From Kingdonia uniflora (Eukaryota; Streptophyta; Magnoliopsida; Ranunculales; Circaeasteraceae): 64,000 nt of DNA. The position numbers were made by a program, and so were the translations under genes. The notes beneath the pieces were generated by a model. That model was not told the DNA's origin. It did no database searches and saw nothing but the letters and a program-made list of their open reading frames with translations. The stretch covers positions 682,001-746,000 of the forward strand of contig JACGCM010002207.1 of the NCBI GenBank assembly GCA_014058105.1. The letters run 5' to 3'. Shown in pieces: positions 55,545-64,000 of the stretch (position 1 is its first letter; each line of letters opens with the position of its first letter).

Positions 55545-55860
55545 TATCATGACCAATTCGTTTGAATGAGTCCATAGTTGTTCGAACGATAGGAGCAAAG
55601 TCTCGTTCAAATGACCTCCACTGTTGTTCGAGCAAAAAATGAAAACCTAGAAATTGCCATCTTTCTGGACAAAAAGAAATTGTGGTTTTGAGATTAACGT
55701 CCAATTCGTTCGAACGACTTCAAAGTCCATTCGAACGAATTGTTGAAATTTGCCTTCCAACTTGTTGTCTGTCTAGACAATTTGTAAAAGTAACCATTTC
55801 GTTCGAATGGCCTCATACTTCGCTCGAACGACTTTCAACTCTAAATGAACATTCATCCAG
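55545..55860. repeat. Cluster of CGTTCGAACGAC-type palindromes
   Basis: At least six occurrences of GTTCGAACGA or variants lie in 310 bp, alternating in spacing of about 30-60 bp. The same words are clustered in both Copia-E LTRs (42.71-42.89 and 46.89-47.06 kb). Confidence 0.7.
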
Positions 55861-55907
55861 TTCAGCGTGATTTCCTGACTTTGAAGTAGTCTGTGACATG
55901 GTCTTCA

Positions 55908-56810
55908 TTATTTTGAAAGTAATCCGGTTTGCCATTTATCCATTCTTCTTGCAATTTGATTTGCCAAGAAGTTGCATTCTCGCCATACATAGCTGAATTG
56001 GATTTGCAGAAGGCGAGGGATGATAAGTTCCCATGCAGTTTTAAGTGTCCAGGGTATTTTATCTCTGATGAACACTTTAATTACAGCAGCCGAGTCGGAT
56101 ACTACCCACACTCTTCTCCACTCTTGTGTTACAGCTCTTTAAACTCATGAAATGATTAAAGTAGTCTCAAAAATGAAGTTCATAGCTTGCCCAATGGATT
56201 TACTGTATGTGCCCAAGACTTCCCCTTTATTGTTCCTGTAAATAATGCCTATACCTGCTGCACCGGGATTGCCTAGAGCCGATCCATCACAACATATTTT
56301 TACCTCATCTAGAGTAGGAAACCCCCATTTACAGCTCTCTATGTTGCTGCCTATTCTCAGTTTGCACTATACATTAAGCACCTTGATGATTCTGAAGTCC
56401 TGAGTGGTATTGTTTATTGTATTTTTGGAGAGGCGAGAGGTATCTGCAACATCAGTCAGGATGTGTAGCATAGTTTGCTAGATAAAGGTTTTGACTTATC
56501 AAACCGCCATTTATTTCTAGCTCTCCAAATGTTGTTGCAGATTATAAAAACCATGGCCACCCAGAGATCAGTAATGTATGGACTAGATGTTTTACCTCTC
56601 TCAAGTATGGTTCTCCAGTTGTCTGATGGGGTGATAGGTGCATACAAGAAGCATGACGTAGCCTTCTGCCAAAGAGATATTGCGAAAGGGCACCGCAATA
56701 AAGTATGAGACTCCGTTTCTGAAGCATTATGGCATTGGTGGCATACCGACACAATAAAGATGCCTCTTTTCATTATGACATCATCCACAGGGAGTATATG
56801 GTTCAACAAG
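55908..56810 (-). pseudogene. LINE-2 zf-RVT and RNase H
   Basis: The minus-strand frame 56809-56456 has LNHILPVDDVIMKRGIF, SVCHQCHNASETESHTLLRC and PFAISLW (CxxC...HxxxxC). An RNase H segment follows at 56.3-55.9 kb: IKICCDGSALGNPGAAGIGI, then VVSDSAAVIKVFIRDKIPW and YVWRECNFLANQIARRMD (56111-55908). The two are joined through frameshifts. Confidence 0.85.
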
Positions 56811-57141
56811 TGCCAAGAAAGCCTCCCAGTCTAGGGTGGATTGCTTGTCTCCAGACGTACTTCCATCACCATGCCAAATCTTCCTTACTGTGCAGTGTTT
56901 CATATGCATTCTTGGTGGAGAAAACTCCTTGGATATTTGGTTTACAGATCATATTATCATGGGAACTGGGGTTGCATTGGATGTTTTGTATTTTGATTCC
57001 TAGTGCCAGTAGTAGAAGCAATATGTCGCTAGGGAAATGCCAGCCTTATGGGTTGATAGAATCGTTGAGCATTGCTTTGTATTTCTTTTTCCATAAGTGT
57101 CGAGGCAGATTAATATGTTCCATGAGTGGGATATTTATTGC

Positions 57142-58720
57142 CTAGGTGTCTCTCCAGAAATTAATTTTCCGTCCATCTTCAATGAGCCATCCTATATGTG
57201 TTTTTGAAATGGTCACTCCGGTCTGCATTCCTGTCCATAAAGTTGACGGCTTATAATATCGAATAGTATCACCGCCCTTGATGTTGAATTTAGATTTGTG
57301 AAATTTTGCCCATTCTTCTATTCCTTGTTTAAAAACCCAGTGAAGTTTGCAGAGCATAGCTTTGTTGACTTCTCCCAGACTGCGTATACCAATCCCCCCT
57401 TCCTTAGTCGGTTTACATACCTTATCTCATTTTAGGATCACCCCCTTCCTTTTGGATGGGTCTCCAGTCCAAATGTAGTTTCTAAGGATATTGTCTCCCT
57501 CTTTGATAAACGAAAGAGGCCAATTGTACACTGTCATATTATGAATTGGTATGCTGTTCAGAACAGACTTTGCAAGAGTAACCCTTCACTGAAATGAGAT
57601 CATGCTTCACATCCAGCTGTTAGCCCTTTTTATGATATTTTTTAATAGTGGTAAAATTGCTTTCTTTGTTACCCTCCCTTGTATGAGTGGAATGCCCATA
57701 TACATCTCTGGAAATTTTCCTTCTTTGAAGCCAAATATCAAAGTGACCACTCTTCTGCGGATGAGAGGTATATAACTCAGAATTTTCTTGCTTTTGGCCA
57801 CACTAATCTCTTGCCTAGAGACCTTCTGATATTCGGTAAGAATGAACAGAAGCTGTATCAGGTATATGTTGTTCCCATTCACAAAGATAAATATATAAAC
57901 TGCAAAAAGCAGGTGAGTGAGACCATGCGTACCCTTTGTTAAAGTCATGGTCTGAATTCTGCCTTGTTCTTTGGCCTTGTGGAGATTGATGCTCAGTATG
58001 TCTTCTGGAATTGCAAACAGAATTAGGGAGAGAGGGCCCCCTGCTTGAGATCCCTAGCCATCTAGAAGAAACCTGATGGACTACCATTGATAAGAATATA
58101 TACCATACTACTACTGATAATAGTTCATATCCAATCATAGAATTTTAAATCAAAACCAAATGCTTGAAGAGTCGTGAGGAGGTATTTCCAGCTCAGTGTA
58201 TCATATGCTTGACTGATATCGATCTTAAGAGCCACAATTCCATTTTGCTTATTGATTTTCATCTCAGTAGCCATCTTCAAGGCCATGCCAATATTCTTAT
58301 GGATGTTCCTATTCTTGATAGATGCACTTTGGTCCCATAAAACACATCTGTCGGCAATAAGAGATAACCGAGTGGCTAAAATTTTAGTGATGACTTTAAA
58401 AATAAATTTGTTGAGGCAAATCGACATTTATTATTGAATCTTGGATGGGTTTTTGATTTTGGGAATCAAAACTATGAGGTTGGAGTTGAATGTCATGAGA
58501 ATCATACCATCCATAAAGAACGAGATTATCCCGGCGTTAATATCTGTGCCCGGGATTTCCTAGAATTTTTGGTAAAAAGCACCAAAAAAACCATCTGGAC
58601 CGGGGGCGCTGTTGTTGTCCATAGAGAATACTATATTCCTAATATTCTCATTGTTTGGGGTTGCAGTGAGACTATTATTTTCTTCTTCTATGACTTGGTT
58701 GGGGAGTTGATCAAAAAGTT
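57142..58720 (-). pseudogene. LINE-2 reverse transcriptase, catalytic box destroyed
   Basis: The minus-strand frame 58427-58125 reads KFIFKVITKILATRLSLIAD, NRNIHKNIGMALKMATEM and IVALKIDISQAYDTLSWKYL. The frame 57948-57607 has THGLTHLLFAVYIFIFVNGN where FADDIFIF is expected, so both catalytic aspartates of the YxDD box are gone (Val-Tyr). MYMGIPLIQGRVTKKAILP follows. The RT therefore could not work even with frames repaired. Confidence 0.88.
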
Positions 58721-58999
58721 CTAGACATTGCTGTGTATTTGTAGAAGCGAATTTAGCCTTGTAGTAGCTAGTGATATGTTCCTGTATGAGCGACTGGTTT
58801 GTAATGTCTCTTCCCGTGTTATCTTAGATATTTGTGATAAGTGCATTCTCTGTCCTAGCCTTTGTGGTTGAGTGGAAAAGCCTTGTGTTTCTATCCCTTG
58901 CTTGTAGCCATTTGATTCTTGATTTTTACCTCCAATACATCTCTTCAATTTCCTTCCTTATGTTAAGGAGTTTTATGAGCAAGGTATCGCTTTTCGATC

Positions 59000-59905
59000 A
59001 TGTCGTTGGTTATATCTTCCTCTAACTATATCTGTAGTTGTAGCATCTCTCTCTCCAGGTTTGTTTTTTTTTTCTGCGGGGTTTCGGATTCGTGTCTCCA
59101 TGCCATAATATTAGCTTTAAGTCTTCACAGTTTTAGTATAATAGAGTAAAGAGGGGCAGCATGCATCAGCTTCCCCCAGTTACTGGCTATGATATCCCCA
59201 AACTCTGGTTCCTCTTCCCAAGATTGAAGATACCTAAATGGGATATTTATTGGTTTAGGCACCTGATAACATTCCCCCATAATAAGTGAGTGATCAGACT
59301 AAGTTCTAGGCAATACTTTCATTTTCCAACCTCTGAACGCGTTTTGCCATACTGCATTCTATAGACATCTGTCGAGGACCACCGGTGTTCTGTTATTCCC
59401 ACTCTGTGCATTGCACCACATAAAGGTAAGCTCGAAGGAGGGGCTTTCTGTGAGTTTCACTGTATCCAAGAAATTATTGAAGTCTATCATTGCATTTATG
59501 CTAGGAGAACCACGTTGAAATCACCTATGCATATCCAGGGTTTGATATTTGTTGCAGCCAAATTAAAGAGGTCATCTCAGAGATCCAATTTGTTAATTCT
59601 GCTACAGTCTGCATGTACAAAGTAGAAACAACTCTCTATGTAAATTACCGTACTATATTATTTTATCATAGAAATAACACCAGGTGCAGAGATTCCTTTA
59701 AGCCTAAATATCCATATGTTACCATTTTTTGCATTTAGTTCATTGGAGATGACTATGCTTTCATAACCCGACCGCTTAAAATTCTTGTAGAATTTTTTTG
59801 GTTAAGCAATTCCCATAATATTTGGTTGTAGTCTTGCCGTTATTTTCCTGAGATATCTTATTGTCTTTCTATTTCCTAACCCTCTGGCATTCTAGAATAT
59901 GACGT
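59000..59905 (-). pseudogene. LINE-2 apurinic endonuclease domain
   Basis: The minus strand at about 59.87 kb gives NARGLGNRKTIRYLRKITAR, the conserved WNxRGL start of the L1 endonuclease. At about 59.52 kb it gives KPWICIGDFNVVL, containing the GDFN catalytic motif. The intervening and following segments are broken by stops. Confidence 0.82.
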
Positions 59906-61320
59906 TTATTGATCTTTACGTATAAAACGTATCACACTCGGGTCTAGGGTATACACCTTACCCCATTTAAAAACTTGATTATGACCGAGATGCACTTGTT
60001 CTTCATGTTCTATTTTATCCACCCAACTTGACTGGTTGAGATTTTGTCTAACTTCAAGTATAATTGTGAAGTATGCGTTACCTTCATCTTTGCTTGCCTC
60101 ATTTTTTGGATCATCTGTTAAATCTGTTATAACTGCCACGAGATCCTCCTTACGTGGTACTGAATTGGACTTGTCCACATTTGTCTCACCGTCTATACTC
60201 TCCCCTTACATTATCGAGTTGGTGGTAATCTGCTATCCGGATGTAATTGAATCGGTTTGTTTTATATCTTCTAGTGCATCAAACAGGTTACTCCTGTTAG
60301 CTAGACTATCTCCCTTGGGTGATGTCAGTTTTTCATTGCTGCCCTAAGTGGTTGACTACTCTACAGTCTCCCCAATATTTTTATGTTGCTGCAAATGGGT
60401 AGATGGTCTAAGAATTCCCGGGAAGTAAATAAGAGGTGATGTAGTACTGCTCGCCTCCATAGATTCTTGAAAATACGAGTGTTTACTCGGTGCTGCAGTG
60501 ATTTTCTTCCCCAAATCCTTGTCCTGAGGTTGCTTTTCCTGGATTACTAATTTTTGATTGCCCCGGTTGCCTTTCGCTAACTCTTTTCCCGTCATCGGTT
60601 TGGTCTTGTTATGCTCCATTTCATTAGCTCGAAATGCTTTCTGTTCAATCTTGCATTCTGCAATTGTGTGTCCCACATTTTTCAGTGAGAATAGTATTTG
60701 GGGATTCGATGAAGCAGGACCTCTTGCTTGATAATATTTCCTTTAATCTCCAGAAGAATGTGGTCTGGAATTGGCTTAGAGAGATCAATGTCGACCAAAA
60801 CATTCGCATGGAGCCCATAGTCTTGATTTCTTGTCGATTGGTCTAGCTAAATAGGGTTACCAAGTGTCTTCCCTAGAGAAAAGATGATATTTTTGCTCCA
60901 CATTTTGATAGGCAAACCAGAAAACTTGTACCAAATCAAAGCATTAGAGTTACTATGTCTGTCCACCAAATTTTTTAGATATCATGGCATGAGTCTCATA
61001 GGCATTTGTTCAACCATCCAGGGTCCTTTACTCCAAATTAATATCTTGTCTTCTCCTGACTACAATTTTATGATGAAAAACCCCTTTCCAATAGGAATCA
61101 GCTTACACGTTCCCTTTGTTTTCCTGTAATTTCTTACAAATTCTTGGACTATTGCAAATTTGATTTTCTGTAGGTCCAACCATCCTATAAGGCTGAATAG
61201 GTATACTGATATTCCAACAGAGATTTCAGCTCTAGGGATTGAGAGAATTTGGATGCCCCCTCTTTTTCCCACTTCCAGAAGAATAGTAGGTCTCTCTATC
61301 TCTCTCTCTTTGTCTCTGGT
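59906..61320 (-). pseudogene. LINE-2 ORF1 (DUF4283-type, CCHC-like)
   Basis: The minus-strand frame 61272-61060 (GGIQILSIPRAEISVGISVY) and the segment below it match plant LINE ORF1 proteins. A knuckle remnant (LFSLKNVGHTIAECK, about 60.7-60.65 kb) has lost its first two cysteines. The frame 60676-60356 is lysine- and glutamine-rich. A last frame (60178-59906) ends with the start of ORF2 at about 59.9 kb. Confidence 0.7.
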
Positions 61321-62195
61321 CTACAAACTTTGTCCGCAAACGATTACACTTGTTTATCTTAACTAGGGGTAAGGATTTTATACTGGGTAAGTGATTCCCT
61401 ACCCAAAACCTAATTATTCTATGTTGTTTGATCGGTATTTTCTCCTGTCGTAATTTTATTTACTGATGTAGTGTTCTTCTCTTCCCCTTCTTCCATGTTC
61501 ATGAATCCCTAGGGACATGCAACCATTGATTTGAGCTTGTTAGCTTTTACAGGCTGACTATTAAGGACCTGAACCTCATGCGGACTTGGATAATCTTCCT
61601 TTTGGTATGCTGGATTGATCGGAGAGATCCTAGGAAATGTATTCGCAGTAGGGTTTGACATAAGGGTGAGTTTCAGCATAGAATTCAGATTACTGAGATC
61701 CTCATTTCCGAGCGAGTTGATTTCCCTATTATAATTCCTTGCAGGAAAGTAAGAGTGGAAAGATCCATCTTGATCATATTGAAAAACTATTAGGGATTCA
61801 GATTTGGGATTGGATCTTAGGCATTTGGAAAAGGATTATGATTTTTTGTAGTATAATTTGATAGGAAATAATTATAAGAGTTACAGTTACTGAAACAATG
61901 GAAAATTTGAAGTCGAAGGTTCCTTTTGTTGTTCATAATCTTGGTATTAATTGGGCTTGAAAAAGTTTTGTTATTGATGTGGTGAACAATAAGTTGCACT
62001 AAGAAAATAGGTTTAACCAAAAGAAAAAAATCTTACAATTGAAAGAAAATCCATATTCTTGCCACCTGTTCGCTGATATTCTTCAACTGGCCTTCCCCAT
62101 GATGATTATCTCCAAATTGTAAAAAAAATCATTAGTTTAGCTGAACCTATTATATAAGTTATTTCAAAGTAGTCATAACTACAATCCAGACTTAC

Positions 62196-62252
62196 CTTGT
62201 TGTTTATTTGTAAAGGAACGTCAGCTGGAGTTTGTGAAAACCTTATGAAAAC
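62196..62252 (-). other. Unassigned exon-like segment
   Basis: On the minus strand the acceptor ATTTCAG is followed by 57 bp, open in one frame (VFIRFSQTPADVPLQINNK), then GTAAGTCTGG. It is a well-formed exon by its signals but is not part of NRPB2 as I know it. It may come from a third gene or be chance. Confidence 0.3.
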
Positions 62253-62371
62253 CTGAAATGAAAAACTTATGACTTGGTGCTTACATAATATTTGGAGTAA
62301 ACACTAGAAACATGATTGACTGAAGAAAAAGATAAATAAGAACAGCCTAGAAAGAAATTTTGCTGACTTGA

Positions 62372-63658
62372 AATCATATATAGTAGTTTCCTCTTCTTTT
62401 GTATCAACGTATTCTATATACCCATTAGTGAGAAGCTCGTGTCAACCTCCCTCATCGGGTGACTCCTACAAAAGAACGAAAGACGGCTGGGAAGCTATAA
62501 TCAAAGCATCGAAATCTATATGAGGTAGCAAATCATAATACCCTTTGCTGCAGAGCTTGAATGCCCTTCTGGTGTCTCCGAAGGGAAAATCATTCCCTAC
62601 TGTGAATTATGCAGCTGACGAGATTTTGTCAATTTCCCTAGTCGAAGAGAAAAAAGAACAAAAGAAAGAAAGAAAAGTAAAATAGGGCAGTGAATGTGCA
62701 AAACAAAACTTACTAAAACAAGATATCATGTGAGTAGAAGAGATTTTACTTTCACAGCCTATGGGTAAGTTTAGCCTTCTCAAGTGGAACAGAGTTAATG
62801 TATTTGCTTGTCAACATCAGTACTCAACTCGCATGCCTATGAAACTCCAGCTCGTATACCTGCTGCATTTGTTTGTCCCCAATTTCTGGTATCAAGGGAA
62901 TATTTAAGGCCATTCGCAATTGTCTTTGCAATAATTATGTTATACAAGTTCACAACTTGTCCATTATCAATACACTGTTCCACATGAGAAAATGATCAGC
63001 CATGACATGAACCATTAAATAAAATATAATAAAAATCTAGACTGAGTGGTAGTTAAACCTTTTAGACTCTTGCTCTCACATCACTTTATAACTTTCTAAA
63101 TAGCTGCATACATGAAACAATAATCACAAATACAGATAGAGCACAATGAACAAAAAGAAAGTGTCCATGAAAAACTTAAGATAACAAACCATTTAGAAGA
63201 GACCACCAAGTAAGGAACCAGCAAGATCCAGTCTCTTATTGCCGTAATAGTCCCTGCCGTCTTCAGGCCTTCAGCCAAGCGCACAAAGCAAAAGCCGATG
63301 GATGATATATCTAGCAAAAGCAGCAGAAGTAAAAGATCGTTCAAACAAGTTTTTGATTTTATTTTTTGATTTTATCACATAGCTTATTACCTAAGGGAAA
63401 ATTACTTACCCAAAGTAATAAGCTTTCTTGGTTTAACAATACTCTCCCACGCCCACATAAGGAAGCATTTCCCTTTAAAGTATACCTTTCGCATATCTGC
63501 ACATGAGACAATGCAGTTGTCCTTTCTGAGAATATATTTGACAAATTACAAAAGACAAACAATAACAAGCAAAAAAGGATTATAACACATACTTAATTCT
63601 CTTTTCTTTTGTAACGCCCACAGTTGATCCTCTTTTGCCAGTATAGTCCAAATGCAAC
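62372..63658 (-). pseudogene. NRPB2: RNA polymerase II second-largest subunit gene fragment, intron-containing, decayed
   Basis: Eight exon pieces occur in order on the minus strand: 63658-63593 (LDYTGKRGSTVGVTKEKRIK), 63496-63410 (REMLPYVGVGEYC, stop, TKKAYYFG), 63310-63190 (YIIHRLLLCALG, stop, RPEDGRDYYGNKRLDLAG), 63103-63059 (LFRKL...SDVRARV), 62974-62750 (IANGLKYSLDTRNWGQTNAA, later HLRRLNLPIG), 62637 to about 62562 (SRQLHNSQ, stop, GMIFPSETPEG), about 62560-62542 (ALQQR) and 62465-62372 (ESPDEGG, stop, NGYIEYVDTKEEETT). Splice sites are GT...AG and phases agree between neighbours. About 120 codons are missing between PEG and ALQQR. GNKRLDLAG is diagnostic of the Pol II subunit. Most of its roughly nine in-frame stops fit C-to-T or G-to-A changes. 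It is not a processed copy, because introns remain. Confidence 0.92.
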
Positions 63659-64000
63659 CTACAACACCATGGGAATTACATAATCATTATAATTGAGTTT
63701 ATCTACTATCATCACAGAGTGACCATCGTGAACAAACAATCACAGGAAACAAAAGATCTTTACAAAACTAAGAATGAGGAGGCAACATACCTATTTTAAT
63801 TAAGCTCATTTAATACTCATTTTAGCGTCCCTCTATAATATCCATACTAAGAAAATCTCATTGTATATAGTGGCAAAGACCAGATGACATGATTCCACAA
63901 GGGTTACGTTTTATGTACAGGCTTTACAGCACAGATATAGCAACACCCAAATCAAAAACCTTATGAATTAACTCCATAAATAGGGTTATATTTTATGTAC
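63659..64000. other. AT-rich stretch, probably intron sequence upstream of the NRPB2 exons
   Basis: It lies before the acceptor TTGTAG of the first recognised NRPB2 exon on the minus strand. I could not read the preceding NRPB2 exon in it. Confidence 0.4.

Larger units (their letters stand above)
55390..61750 (-). mobile_element. LINE-2, long L1-type element with ORF1 and ORF2, inactive
   Basis: The minus-strand order is ORF1 (gag-like, about 61.3-59.9 kb), endonuclease (59.9-59.0), RT (58.7-57.6), linker, zf-RVT (56.8-56.5) and RNase H (56.3-55.9 kb). This is the full plant L1 layout, so it is close to full length. The 5' end (about 61.4-61.75 kb) is not fixed precisely. It is much more decayed than LINE-1. 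Confidence 0.85.

Noticed and set aside
55453..55704. An 83-codon minus-strand frame across the CGTTCGAACGAC cluster
   Set aside because: The frame follows the repeats, has no domain and lies after the LINE-2 coding end.

Overview
The window is intergenic or heterochromatic DNA of a flowering plant with a large, transposon-rich genome. The evidence is the set of families present: Ty1/copia and Ty3/gypsy (Athila-type and Tat-type) retrotransposons, L1-type LINEs with a plant RNase H tail, CACTA, hAT and pogo-like DNA elements, plus plant gene fragments (auxin response factor, RNA polymerase II subunit 2, receptor-like kinase). I cannot name the species. I see no intact host gene, rRNA, tRNA or CRISPR array. 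Almost every coding region carries stops and frameshifts.

Region 1 (1-8.8 kb) holds eroded fragments. These are a Copia 5' LTR, PBS and gag (1-2.0 kb), the 3' end of a Tat-type gypsy element with polypurine tract (PPT) and LTR (2.0-4.26 kb), an eroded LTR-like stretch, a gypsy integrase fragment (5.5-5.95 kb), a second Tat 3' end with LTR (6.05-7.14 kb), and a 425-bp pogo-like element (8.18-8.6 kb).

Region 2 (8795-47252) is one Copia element on the minus strand (Copia-1). It has perfect TCTCC target-site duplications (TSDs) and has been blown apart by later insertions. An Athila-type gypsy (10201-19928, minus, TSD ATAAG) and a Tat-type gypsy (20134-32686, plus, TSD ACCTC) sit inside its reverse transcriptase (RT). 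A hAT element (35751-36582, TSD CATACACT) and a roughly 10.5-kb compound block sit inside its 5' LTR. The compound block contains a non-coding LTR element (36990-41478) and a second Copia (42344-47210). Removing the insertions leaves about 4.8 kb, a normal Copia size.

Region 3 (47.25-49.76 kb) has a receptor-like kinase fragment followed by an orphan copy of the antisense gene carried by Tat-B. Region 4 (49759 onward) starts with a CACTA terminus and its subterminal repeats. It is interrupted by a 5'-truncated LINE (49924-53454, TSD ACCGTGG), then carries three cleanly spliced exons of an auxin response factor. A second, long LINE (about 55.4-61.75 kb) follows. Last comes a multi-exon fragment of the Pol II second-largest subunit gene (62.37-63.66 kb) that keeps splice sites but has many nonsense codons.

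The most interesting signal is a family of antisense genes in the 3' regions of three Tat-type elements. Each starts with a Met-Val-x-Thr-x-Ser motif and has an exact TATAAATA box 40-63 bp upstream of that start codon, on the strand opposite to gag-pol. Tat-B adds a further antisense gene with a Transposase_28-like (PF04195) domain and coiled coil, and this recurs as an independent copy at 48.1-49.75 kb. The second most interesting signal is the apparent gene capture next to the CACTA end.
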